From: Litsea cubeba
Taxonomy: Eukaryota > Streptophyta > Magnoliopsida > Laurales > Lauraceae
NCBI GenBank assembly: GCA_012931725.1
Contig: CM022944.1
Coordinates: forward strand, 108,987,366-109,051,365
Direction of reading: 5' to 3'
Length of the DNA: 64,000 bases
This document shows, piece by piece, positions 20,301-32,202 of the stretch. The notes below the pieces were generated by a model, which worked only from the letters and a program-made list of their open reading frames with translations, made no database searches and had not been told where the DNA came from. Position numbers and translations under genes: made by a program. The stretch's first letter is position 1; each line of letters opens with the position of its first letter.

Positions 20301-23300
20301 ACTTTATAGGTCCCACCGTATGTGGGACCCACCGTTTGATCATCCCCCACTTTGAACAAATTCATGGTCGTGGACACGCAATATCCTCAGCCAAAGAACT
20401 CCACTCTTCCATCAAACAAGACTCTCAATGCCCACATTCAACGGTGGAGTACCATAAACCCATAATACCACCTTGAATTGGTTTAATGTGAATCCATTTG
20501 TGTATTAATCCGGCATTTTTTTGTACATTTTTCATGTGCTATATTGGCAATTTTCAGGTGTCCAGTCAGATATATGGAGACAATTTAACAAGACTGTATG
20601 GCTTTTGGGGTGTAAGTATCCAAGTTTTCTTTTTTCTCCTCTAAATTCTCAGTTTTCATTTGGGCAATTTTGATTTCTTTGGGGTAAAGTTTTGATCTTC
20701 TTTTTGGGCTTGTTTGATGGCCAAAGAGTATGAACATAATGAAGAATTTGCATTGAAATAATTTCATAAGCAGCATAATTATAAATCTTATTTGTATAGG
20801 ACAAATTAAAGGAATGATTTTAAATTTTAGAACTTGAAGAATTCCAAAGACCTTTTTGTGACATTTAAGAGAATGATAGAAATTCTCTCTTTTTGATCTT
20901 ATCAATGAACAATTAACTATCAATTGATATGAATTGAAAATCCCCCATAGTACCAAATTTCTTTCTAAACAATCAGGGAGTCTAGCTGAAAATCTAAATT
21001 GGACCACCACTTTTTTGAGATTTAATTTATTAGGGTTGTGGATGAGTAACTACTTCCTACCAATTGGTGGATTATTTGATGGCCCCTTGAGCCTTTACTT
21101 CTAGATCTTTATGGGCTTTTATAGTTTCAAAAGAAAAATCTATTTGATTGAATATTGCTTGTCATTAGATTCAAGACCACAAATTGGGCAGTCATTAGAC
21201 AAAGGGGAGTTTCAATTTTAACCATCCATTCCAAAGCGTACGGCTTGCAAAGTCCAGAAGATCTACTTTTGTTAGATGGATTATCTGCAACCATCACTTG
21301 AACTTCATGGGGCTTGTGCTACTTTTTTTTCATCAAACTCACCCAATCAACTGTTAAAGAAGATTTGGACTATGCAAATTTCATCTTAATTTTTTTCTTA
21401 GCTTTACTAATTTCACTGTTGGGTTGTGTAGTCTGAAAGTGGGGGTTGCTTCGACATGATGTGCCCAGGATTTGTTCAGACAAACAATCAGATTGCGTTG
21501 GGTGGGGTTCTGACTCCTCTTTCTGTTTATAATGGTCCGCAACGGCTTATTCATGTGAAGATACACAAGGTAATAATAATACATTAAAACTAGTCTTTTT
21601 TCATGATGCTTTCTTTTTACCATCTATTCATGTTTCTCCATTATATCCTCTACCCTTTTTATTTCTGTGCATGGAGCTTGTAGGCCACACAATCTAATCA
21701 ATGAAAAAACTGTATAAGGCCCAATTAGGATGTAGGTAAAAGTAGGGAGGAAAGACTAATTTCTATACTGAAATTCCCCTGGTTGGATTTACTTATAGTA
21801 TGTGTTTGTGCAACTAGACAATTTCTCACTCCATAGATTTTCATTTTTGTAAAAGAGGTAAATTTTGCATTCTAGTCATCTCCTAGGAAATTGGGACTCT
21901 CTGTATTTAGGAAAATCAATTCATCTCTCTTTTAAAAAAAAAAAATTGTCACACCAAATGAAGAAAAGGGGGATGTATGAAAAATTAAAACTTTTTTTCT
22001 TTATTGAAGAACCCCTAATAATGCACACATGCACTTTTAATAAGAAACATAGTTTGCTTCGTAGCTAACTTTTTCAAAAGTAAGAGAAAATATTTTCTCC
22101 TGGCTTGTTTGGGTAAATCGAGTGTACGGTGAATTCAAGTTAAGGGTCACCTTAAGACGAAAAAAGGGAATAGAGGTCATATTACATAAGAGTAGGGCTA
22201 GGATGTAGCGTCGCTGATTAAAATATGTTGCAACAACTTTCAATGATGGTGGGTCCCAGTTTATCAAAATCTGAGCAGCTGATCAGCCCAAACATCCTAT
22301 GTGGTGATCAACATGTGAATTATTTTTCAAATATGTAAGATGGCCACCATCGAATTTTCCTATATCTAGAACACATGATTTAACTTGCTTATGTTTCTCT
22401 GATTTGGGATAAAAATGGAGGGAGTTCCTCATGTGTAACCCATCTAACAGTTGGCCCACTGAAATCTTCCTTGAGAATCTAGATACAACGAATATGATGG
22501 ATGTTAGCGCAAATGATTGGATTGAATTTTAAAAATGTGGGCCCCACCATGCATTAAAGAAGGACGCTGCACCATAATCTAGTGTAGCGGCACCACATTG
22601 TAGTCCCACCCATGACATTTGGGTTTTAACTTTTTCCCCCGCTTTTCTCACTTTGTTTTACTCTCCCCAAATCCAATAAATTTGGGAAGAACAAAGTTTC
22701 GTCTGGCGCTTTTTTTACTCTAATCTCCTCCTCTTTTAACTTTATTATGATTTGACCACTCTCGCCCCCTAGTTCCTACTCACTTTTGCATCAGGAGGTG
22801 ATTCTCCACTTGTCACTCCGCCTGCATCCAAATGACCCTGCATTTGAGAGAGAGAGAGAGAGAGAGAGACCCAAACAATCACTGAGTTCTGTACATTGAA
22901 GTAGACAATTTTTTTTTTTTTTATCAGCCACCTCTTCTTCTACTGTGATCTAGCTACCTCCATTTGGCGTTGGCTTCTCCGCTGTGCAAGCGTCCAGCAT
23001 CCCCTACCCAATCATGCATCATCCATTTGGCAAGCTCTTTCCAGAGGTAATGACAAGGCTGGTAGGAAATACATGGCATCTTGTTTCCTCTCTGTTTTAT
23101 ATGCCTTATGGATGGCCAGGAATGCTGCCATTTTTTAAGATCAGCATCCTCCTCTCAACCAGATCATCTCTCACCTGCAGGAAAATCTATGCTTTTCCTT
23201 GAAGAAGATCTCCAAACCATTTTGCAGTCATCAGCTCAGTTCCCTCTTCTTTTGTTTCAAAATTGCTCAAGATGATCACTAACTTCCTCTCTGGCTCTTC

Positions 23301-24065
23301 TTTGGTTTCAGCTTTTGTAATCCCCTTCCTCTGGGGCTCCATGAGCCTTTGTTTTTCTTTGCTCTTCTTTTTATAAAATTACCCATTTTATACAAAAAAA
23401 AAAAAAGTAGACAATGACTAACCAAGCTTCTGTTTGTATTTTTTGTTTGGTAAAACAAGCTTCTGTTTGTTAAGAGAATGTGAGCTCTTAAAACTTACAG
23501 ATCCAAGCTAATCTAGATGAAGGAACTCGACCATCACAATCGCACATTACTTTGCTTGTAATACTTTCTATCAATTACTTGATTGCCATACACCCCACAT
23601 TAGCAGCTATGACAGTACTTTGATTAGTGATTTCACTTATATAATCATTTTTTTTACTTTTTTTTTTTGACATAGGATCTAAACAATGACCATTGGTGGC
23701 TGGACATCAACTCTATAACAATTGGATACTGGCCAAGTACATTATTGTACAACATGGTATATGATGCTGATTACCTCCTCTGGGGAGGACAAGTACACAA
23801 CACTGTTCCAGGAGGGCGCCACACCACCACACAAATGGGTAGTGGCCATTTCTCAAGTGAAGGAGCCAACAAATCATCTATTATAGCTAGCATGGTCTTT
23901 TTAGATAAATTCAATTATGAATTGCCTCCACCTGATCTGTATAAAATGGAAGCTACCAAGCCTGGATGCTATGACATATCAAAAGAGACTGGTTATATTA
24001 AAGGGCTCGGTGAATATTTCTACTATGGGGGGCCTGGCGGTCCTGATTGTGAAAATAAAAGTTAA
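17372..24065 (+). CDS. Neprosin-domain secreted protein (copy 2, intact, 7 exons)
   Basis: Exons: 17372-17512, 17928-18014, 18215-18394, 19245-19394, 20558-20611, 21432-21569, 23676-24065. All introns are GT-AG and all exons join in phase 0, giving 379 residues, close to typical family length. Residues ~8-21 are a hydrophobic signal-peptide core (FFLMVICSVFV). The neprosin activation region follows (EDGDIIDCVDIYKQPAFDHP, GTVPIRR at ~106-112). Then comes the neprosin domain: SGWIVSSQIYGD, GCFDMMCPGFVQTNNQIALG, WGGQVHN at ~286-292, TTTQMGSGHF at ~300-309, and FYYGGPGG near the end. The family is known for secreted glutamic peptidases such as Nepenthes neprosin. Here the position normally Glu in WGGE is Gln289, and the usual IEAGW-like Glu seems replaced in LLSSGW, so peptidase activity is doubtful. 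It is the only intact neprosin copy in the window. Confidence 0.93.
22910..23406 (+). mobile_element. 5'-truncated LINE-type insertion with poly-A tail
   Basis: GTAGACAAT is duplicated at 22901-22909 and 23407-23415. The right copy follows a poly-A run preceded by TTATAAAATTACCC, which is the structure of a target-primed non-LTR insertion on the plus strand. Neprosin copy 1 has no matching segment at the paralogous place in intron 6. The insert reads like LINE 3' sequence (TGCTCAAGATGATCACTAAC), but no reverse transcriptase domain is left. Confidence 0.75.
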
Positions 24066-24146
24066 CCCTTTACAAGTTTTTTTTTTTTTTCTTTTTTTGG
24101 GTAGAAACTTCTGGTTAATGTTTAACCCTTTACAAGTTAATCTTGA

Positions 24147-24155
24147 ATAAATAAA
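24147..24155 (+). terminator. Probable polyadenylation signal of neprosin copy 2
   Basis: AATAAATAA lies about 80 bp after the stop codon. Between them, TTAACCCTTTACAAGTT is directly repeated (24062-24078 and again from about 24121) around a T-rich ~40-bp insert, suggesting a small insertion with target duplication in the 3' UTR. Confidence 0.55.
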
Positions 24156-24165
24156 GTTATCTTTT

Positions 24166-25690
24166 GATTTGCATTATTGGTTTTACCATGTTTCAAATTG
24201 GCATCTCACTGTATTGTAGTCTGCATTGTTGATGTTACTGTCTTTTATAATTAAATTCTTTAGATGATCCACTTTGTGGGAGCCCCTTCTGTGGATTCAG
24301 GTGGGCCCCACTGTAGGAAGGTATTTCTGAATTAAAAGAGCCTATCACTTAGAGCATCACTCTGTTTTAAAAATGTAAACATCAAGTCTCTTCAAGAATG
24401 CCCAACCTGTTCAAAGGGGGATGAAATGTCTATTTTTTGTGTGAAAACAAGTTTTAGAGTCCGTGAAGTTAAATTTCTTTTTAGCCCTTAGTCGACATTA
24501 GCACCATAACTTTGTATGGCAGCTCGCATATTACCATGCTGCAAGTCATACCCAATGCACCATTAGCTGACAAGGCCCAGTTTTTGTTGCAACTAAAAAT
24601 CCAACCCACGGTCCAAAAACTGTAGTCCAAGTCAAGCCCAATGCTGGCTGGACCAGGGTTGGGGTGGAGCTGACCAGACTCATCAGCACCTCTAACTCCA
24701 GCCAAAAAAAAAAAAGTCAAAAGTATAGCAATTCTTTAATCCACCTTTCTACCCAAGCATTTAATTTTGAATTTGCATGCATGAAACACACTAATCATCT
24801 TACAACTCTGGAACTTCGATTTTCCACTTAAATGAAAACCCTTCTAGTTCCTTTCTTCTTCCTATTAAGAGTCTACATAATCTCTTTAATTAATGAGATG
24901 AGAATTCATGAGCCAGCCCAAATACTGGCATCACCTCCATAGTATTCTTGCAGGTAAAACATCCAAATATTCTATTAATGGTTGAGTGTCATCATCTCAT
25001 AATTTCTCAATGAAAAACTGGGAATCTAAACAATATTTTTACCCACTCTCTCCTATAGTCAAAGAACATAGCACCACCATTAATTTCTTACAATCACATA
25101 TAAACATAGACAGGATCTATTAATCTCATATAAGAACGCCATAGTTGAGTTTAAAAGCGAATAAAATAGCCATTTCTGTGAAAATCCAAGATGCACTATA
25201 CTGCGGGAAAAAAAAAATCACTGTGGCTTTTTATTAAAACAAACTTCTCAATTTATATATAACAGAAGAATCACAAGAGAATAATTCATATATTCAAACT
25301 AAGGATTTTGTCCATGCCTCTAATAAACTAATCCTAATCCTAACATCTCTAACAACTAATTCCAATATGATCTCTTGATGATGAAAAAGAATGCTTCTTG
25401 GTAGATGTGATCGAACTCTGTATTTTCATAAACCTTCGTAGATGTTCATGCGAGCAGAGGAGATTATCGAATGGCTTTGATGTGCAGCTTTAGATGGTAA
25501 CCCATCTTCGATAAAAATAGCCATAGAGCACGAGCGTTCGTGGTTATTCATTGGTTACCTTATTCCTTGTATTTTCACATATTTATCAAATTTTATGGAG
25601 TCTTATGATATGAAATTAAATGTCTTAAAATTTATCATTTGTATGAAAATATTGAATGCTGGGGCGGAATCAAGATATAGGCATTGTGAC

Positions 25691-25744
<54 letters not shown>

Positions 25745-26234
25745 CCCTTCTTGGGGGGACCATGCATTGCTAAAAATGGCTTTAACTTTTAAATTATCTA
25801 AAGGGGATTTTTGTTTCACCTTTCCAGTTTGTCTTAGTCCCAAGATGTTGTTTAACATATTTTTTAAAATATATGAAAATTTAAGATGTAAATCTACACT
25901 TAGAATATATTAGCTTTATAGAAATTATGAATGATTCATATGAGGAATTTGGAGCCGCATGACTTCAGAAAAAACTGAAAGGTAATTGATGGGATTTGAC
26001 CACATTACCTACTGCGGGTCAAAACAAGGGGATTTGTGTACCACTGCTTTTTCGAATGGGAGGGCGTAATGGTTTGCACCTCTTCACATGTAGAAATCTG
26101 GAGTTGAAAATGGCCCACATCATTTTCTAATCTCTTCTATTCATGTCATCTATAAATGAAAGCAGTTAAATGTGACCATAAGTATTCCACCAAGAAAAAC
26201 AAATGCATTCAAATGTTATGCATGTGAAACATTT
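24166..26234. other. Intergenic, AT-rich
   Basis: No gene or transposon terminus was recognised apart from the trinucleotide repeat at 25691. Short reading frames here lack family resemblance. Confidence 0.5.
25691..25743. repeat. (TAA)n microsatellite
   Basis: About 17 uninterrupted TAA units. Short reading frames across it encode poly-Ile or poly-Tyr and are artefacts. Confidence 0.95.
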
Positions 26235-27146
26235 ATATATAAGAGGAAACTATTAAAAAAAGAATTATGGATAGCCACTAACAAAGAAAAATATCACTAG
26301 TTAATATTGTACGGAAGAGGTTCTTTGCAACCACTTCACTTTTTTTTTTATTAAAGATTTAAACGTGTGACGGCGTCGTTGCTTAATATCCCATTTAAAC
26401 GTGTGACGACGTCATCGCTTAATCGTCTGAAACCTCATTTTCCCTTCTTCATCCCATCGTTTTCCCCCTTTCTCAGGCAGTTTCCTTCTGCCCCTCTTCA
26501 CACTCTCCCATCAAGCACCTCACTCCTTTCTCCAATTCCCAAGCACTTACTCACCCATCTTTCTCATAATCCACATCTAATTCCATCCACGATGCAAAAG
26601 GAATCCCCCTACAGCAACATGTCCAAGGATGGCCACTTGTGGGACTCAGGAGTGCAGTATCAATCCACGACCTTTGGTTCGGTCCAGAAACCCATCTGGT
26701 AGGATCTTGTTAAGATTTGTGTCGGTTGATGAGCGACATCACAAGGACCATAGAAAATGGTGACTGCTGTGTTTAAGGCCCAATGCCATTTATTTGAGTT
26801 GTCCAATTGAGAAGGAACCCATGCTTCTGTAGCACAAGAAGATCACAGATGAGTGGGGCTGTTGGTCGAGCCATTCCATCAATTGGATCGTCTATGGATC
26901 TTGAGATTCCTAACCCAAAGAGAGGGGGAAAGGAAATCGCCAGAGAAAGGGGGAAAATGATGAGAGGAAGAAGGGAAAAATGGAGTTTCAGGCGATTAAG
27001 CAACGATGTCGTCACACGTTTAAATCTTTAATAAAAAAGACGGAAGTGGTCACACAGAACCACTTCCGTGCAATATTGACTAGTGGCCTCTTTTTCTGTT
27101 AGTGGCCATCTAGGGTCCTTTTTTTTTGTAGTTTCGCCTTATATAT
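26235..27146. mobile_element. Non-autonomous MULE-like element with long TIRs
   Basis: About 150 bp at each end are inverted copies. The left reads GAAACTATTAAAAAAAG, TAGCCACTAACA, TTTAAACGTGTGACG and CGTCGTTGCTTAA. The complement of the right gives matching text, including GGCCACTAACAG and TTTAAACGTGTGACGACATC. The motif GACGNCGTC(G/A)T occurs twice on the left and once on the right. The termini and GTGGTC/CCACTTCCGTG segments relate it to the element at 2502-4834. No transposase is present. A 111-codon frame inside (26367-26702) has no recognised similarity. A clear target-site duplication was not found. Confidence 0.65.
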
Positions 27147-29076
27147 CTGCATGAATGCAAACAAATGACTCCTTTTATTCTCTTCTTTATGGGTACCTAG
27201 CAAAGGAGGTTGTAACATGAGACCCTAGCCATGCATAGGGAAAGAAGTACTCTCCTCCCCAAGCAGAGATATTAAAAATTATTTCCACTACCTCTACAAT
27301 GATCCGGATTTTGGTAGGAATGCTAAGCTAAAAAAATTCCATAAAAATGCGACGTAGTGAATACATCATATTGCATGCAGATAAATTTCAAGTTTTGAGC
27401 CTGAAGTTGGACTTCAACAGACGAATTCATTTTATGTTCAAATTTTTATTATGAACTGAAGTTACCTTTTTTCCTTCTAACATCCTATCTAAATATTAGG
27501 AGTTCATTATTTTCAAAATTAATTATTAGATTATTTAGTAATTTACTTTTCTAAGTTACAGGGGTAAAACCATTATCTGGATTGGGTGGCATAAGAAAGA
27601 AGCTGGATCATTAAAATATGTGGAGAGTGTGGGAGAGTGTCATAGTTTTCATTCCATTTCAAGAGAGTGGGGGTGAAGAGCACTTATGATGCATAAGTGT
27701 TTATAATAAATTGAAATGAATGCTCTCACCTATCTACTTGCAATTCTGCATACCTTTTACTGTCAATGTAAAATAATAATTATAATACTATTCTAGTGAA
27801 GCATCTTATTGCAGTAAACATGTCAGAATTTGGGAAGTTTGGGTTAGGTGTAGTCAGCAACCCCATCACTAATATTGTTTCTCAACAAATTAAACTGCAA
27901 GATAAGTGCTAGGCAGCTTGGCCCATCCATTGATGGAGTGCGGATCCCTTGAACCTACCTATTGATTATTCAAACTCCATAGTAGTTTTCTTAACCATCT
28001 CCTCAACCTTTCCAAACTTATTTTTATTCCATTGGAAGAGGTCTTTCTTTTCCGAGAAGGTTGAGGGTCTGACTAATTCTATCCTAACTAATTTTACCAG
28101 CCCCTTGTCATCTGTTCAAGATGGTTTTTTCACAATCTTCATCTCTAAACCATATATTATGAAATCTAAAAGGACAGGGAAGCTTGGGAATTTTTGGGTA
28201 GGTCCCTGGGAAGTCTTGAATGCAAGGATTGCCAGAGCTGACTACTCTCCCCTTGCCTACATTACATGGGCATCCTGCCTATAAGCTAGAGGAATTAGAG
28301 GTCATAGAGACTTCAGCATTAGAATTCATTGCATTCTTCATACCTTTTAACTTCCACTCTTTCAATTTGTTTGGCTTTTGCAATTATTTCTACATGTGGT
28401 GGTTGGCAAAGCTGCCATGTGATTATGATTTCTAGCTGAACAGAAGTGAAGAAAGTGGAGTTTCATTGCAACCCACATCCCAAGCCAACCCCTATAAAAT
28501 GACCTTATCCCCTTCAACAAAACCCATACACAAACCTGGAATCCTACAAGCCTTCGTTTCCATTTTCTCATGGGCTTAACGTTCCCTCCACATGGGAGTC
28601 CAAACTCCAACTCCCCTCATCCTCTCTCTTCCCTTCATCTCATATCTTGAGCTTACAAGCATAAGGTGAGCATTTTATGGAAAACAAGATATCCACTCTC
28701 TCTGTCCCCTTCCCTTCTTTATATGTTGGGTGGATTCTAATTTGATGTATGTTTTTTGATGCATTGGTTTTGCTTTCTCTTCAATTTATGTACAGGGTTT
28801 TACTGATTCTCTCTCTAATCTTGTGCTTTCATTGATTTGGGGCATTAATCAGTTTATTGTTTGATTTGTCATCCCTTTCTCCCTGACCAGTGACCACTGA
28901 ACCTCTCTGTTGTATCGGGTCTAAATTGCAAGCAAATCGGTTACAGACCTGTCCCATTGGCACTACTAGTATCAAAGCCACTAGTTTTTTTTTTTTTTTT
29001 TTTTTTCCAATGGCCTGTAAATGTTTCAAAACAGATGGGTTCAATGCAAAGTCTTAAACCCATTTTTGGATTCTGT

Positions 29077-29132
29077 AATGGAAAGCATGGGAGTTTTCTT
29101 TCTGAATGGAAAGCATGGGAGTTTTCTTTCTG
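29077..29132. repeat. 28-bp perfect tandem duplication
   Basis: AATGGAAAGCATGGGAGTTT plus TCTTTCTG occurs twice in immediate succession without a mismatch, indicating a recent local duplication. Confidence 0.9.
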
Positions 29133-29967
29133 AACAACATTGAAATATTCAAACAAATGTGCCCTCTGAATTAAAACTTAGCCTTCTTTTCTTTTAACCG
29201 TCTGGTGTTGGCCTCTCTCCTCCATCTTCTTCTACTTTTCGCTTCACCAGTTCACCGTCAGGCATAAGTACAAGGTTGCCCTTCTTTCATCATTACCTTT
29301 TGGACTGACATTTTATTAGTTGGGCAAATCATTTCATATGGCTTTGAACAATCTGCTGGGCATTCCTCTACTTTACCATGTTTTACTGTCTCACTAACTG
29401 TCATAAATTTGTCATGGCTAATGTAAATTATGAAATTGATTAATAATTTGTTTTATGAATTACAGAGATGAAGTTATTACAGGGACTATGTGGTATAGGA
29501 AAAGGTATGTTTAAAATTTCTTTATTTAATTTATATTATTTGCAAATTGTTCAATGTGGAGCAAATAACCAATTTATTTAAAGAAAACTTTCTTTTGAAA
29601 AACTCCTTATGATTTTTTAAAATTTTATACACCATCTTGTTTTGATCCGATTGTGATCGGATTGCATCTCTTTGCATGGATATAGGGGCTCTAATATCTA
29701 TACAATATGATCTCATCCACATGAGATCAAATTTTCTAATACAGTATTGGAGTTGGTTGGTTGGTGGCCATGTACAAAACTGCTTTTGACATGTTAAACA
29801 AGTTGGTGTTTTATTGTTATTTTTGTTTCATTTTTCACTAAAATTTTGTTGTACTGTTCTTTTGTTGGGTCATTGTTCTAGATCTCTCTACTTTTCCTTT
29901 TCTTCATCATTACACTACACAAGTAGGTTTCTTTTAATAGTTTCCAAACTTGCCTTATCTATAACCC

Positions 29968-30110
29968 GCAGGGGTTGGCCTGAGTGATCAAGACTACGGT
30001 TCCTCCCTCTTCCGGAGTTAGAGTTCTTGATATGGAACCCCGATTCCCTCCTCTTCACGAACCGAAGGTTGAGTTCACTTGTGCTACCACCTAAGAACCA
30101 CAGGGGTAAA
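29968..30110 (+). repeat. SINE-like tRNA-derived repeat
   Basis: GGGGTTGGCCTGAGTGATCA resembles the tRNA-derived head of plant SINEs with an A-box-like start. GAAGGTTGAGTTCACTTGTG further along may be a weak B-box region. No target-site duplication was identified. Confidence 0.35.
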
Positions 30111-31350
30111 TACCTTATCTATATGAAATTCGAGAGATAAATGAAAGTGTTCAAATTTGAAAACAACTCCAACGACGTCCTAACCATTAGTGCCTGCTAT
30201 AAATCACCTTTCGGATCGTCTTGCATAAATTGATCCATGTTGTGATCATATTGTATAGCTATTAGATAATAGATCTGATATTATCACACAGAAAATCCTC
30301 CATTGATGGTGGGACGTACCATCATATCCTCAACTTGGAGTTGGACTGAATAGAGAAGTGTTTTTCTGCTGTCCCAAGTTCCAGTTCGATGAGTACATTT
30401 CCTTACTTCAACACTGCAGCGGAATTAAATGTTTTGTGTAAAAGGAATTTATTAAACATTTTAATCACCCACCAACTCGTAGTATCTCTTTATCATAATT
30501 ACACTGTAGAAGTTGTTCCACCCTTAAATAAAGGCATTTATTTCCTTCTGTTCTACTCGACGTCACTACTAAAAAAATGGCTTGTGTCGTTTTTTGGTGT
30601 GTGGGTATGTGGAAAACCGACACAACAAATTTTTTGTGTCGGTTTGAGTTCTATTTGTATTAGGATCAGATTTGTTGTGTCATTTCATTGGAAAGAGACA
30701 CAATAGAGTTTTGAATTGTATCGGTTTTATTCAATCCGACACTACAACACAAGCTGTTGTGTCGGTTGAGTTAAAATTTGAGTGTGATATTTTATATACT
30801 TCATTAGACCGACACATCAAAATTCATCATAATTTCGCACTGCAGTGAAAAATTTCAAGTGTGCCAAATTAATTTCGCGCCAAATTAAATAAACTCAAAC
30901 ACTACGTCAAAAACATCAAAGCTCGACACCTAAGGGCTTGGCATACCGACGGATATGGATTGTCATTTATTTTTCGACGGATGAATAAGACTACCGACGG
31001 CCCAAAACCATCAGAAACGTGAAATGAAAAGAAACAAAAACCAAAAGACCCACCCAGCATTTCATTCGCGCACCCCAGCCCCCCCTCTGTCTCTCTTCTT
31101 CTTCACTCTCCCCCAATCGACGGGCATGGTAGCGAAGATTGACATCGTCTCTCTTCTTGACTCTCTCTGCTAATCGACCGGTACGGTAGCGGAGATCGAC
31201 ACCGTCTCTTCCTCCCTCAATTAACAGGCTGGGCATGGCCCCACCACAACAAAAATCATTTTTCGCGACAAATATTCCGCGACGTTTTGAAATTTTGTCA
31301 CTAAATGTTGTTTTTCACGACGAAATATTCATCTCGTCGTTTAAAATGAA

Positions 31351-31674
31351 AATGCAAATTATTTATCGACGATAATTTTCAATTGTCGCTAAATATTGCT
31401 GCGAAAAGTTTGGCTCCAAAAAATGGAGTTGGCGCCATCAAGAGATAAAGTTTTTTCGACAAAACTATTTATTTGGCGACGTGTTTTTTTTGCCGGCAAA
31501 TAATTTGTACTGAATGCAAATTATTTATCGACGATAATTTTCAATTGTCGCTAAATATTGCTGCGAAAAGTTTGGCTCCAAAAAATGGAGTTGGCGCCAT
31601 CAAGAGATAAAGTTTTTTCGACAAAACTATTTATTTGGCGACGTGTTTTTTTTGCCGGCAAATAATTTGTACTG
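31351..31674. repeat. 162-bp near-perfect tandem duplication in the CACTA element
   Basis: The unit AATGCAAATTATTTATCGAC...TAATTTGTACTG occupies 31351-31512 and again 31513-31674 with no difference seen. It contains inverted GGCGACG/CGTCGCC-like and TTTGGCTCCAAAAAATGGAG motifs. Confidence 0.92.
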
Positions 31675-31800
31675 TATTTTATTAAAAAAATTTGCGAAAA
31701 AAAATGTCGTCGCAGAATTCCTTGAAAATAATCCGCGACAAAATATACAAAAAAATTTGGGGTGGCGCGATCGGTCTTTGCGGTTCATTTTTGAGCAAAT

Positions 31801-32202
31801 ATGGAGTTGTGCCCTAATCTCTCCCTCGCTCTAATATCCCTGCCTCTCTCTCCCTATCTGGCCTTCGTCTCTTTCTCCCTCTATGGCCCTCGTCTCCCTC
31901 TCTCACTCGCACATCACCTCCATTCAATCATGGGCATCATCTCCATCCCTCACTTTCATCACCACTCACGCAGACCTCAACCTCTCCATCAACGGACGCA
32001 GATACCTCCCACCATCTCCATCTCTGTTGATCTAAAAAAACCCATCTCTGTTGATCTCAAAAAACCCATCTCTATTATCAGGCGCAGACCCATCCCACTG
32101 AAGAAATCTGGTGCCCCCTTTTCCGGTCGTCTTCTCCAAACCCAGCACGAGTTTGACCCCTTTTCCGGTCGTCTTCTCTATTTCACTATTCCTGTGTTTT
32201 GA
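31801..32202 (+). other. Open frame inside the CACTA element, unrecognised
   Basis: A 133-codon frame starts MELCPNLSLALISLPLSPYL and contains a duplicated SVDLKKPI. It has no recognised domain and lies on a C/T-rich stretch, so it may be chance. It could be captured host sequence. Confidence 0.2.

Larger units (their letters stand above)
27147..30563. other. Intergenic, no gene recognised
   Basis: AT-rich DNA without recognised coding exons. It contains a perfect 28-bp tandem duplication at 29077-29132, a poly-T run at 28986-29006, and a tRNA-like module near 29968. A frame at 27949-28284 has no recognised family. Confidence 0.5.

Noticed and set aside
25595..25858. Frames with poly-Ile and poly-Tyr
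   Set aside because: Translation of the (TAA)n microsatellite.
5072..31674. Common origin of the two 162-bp tandem duplications (5072 and 31351)
   Set aside because: The units have no sequence in common; the equal length looks like chance.
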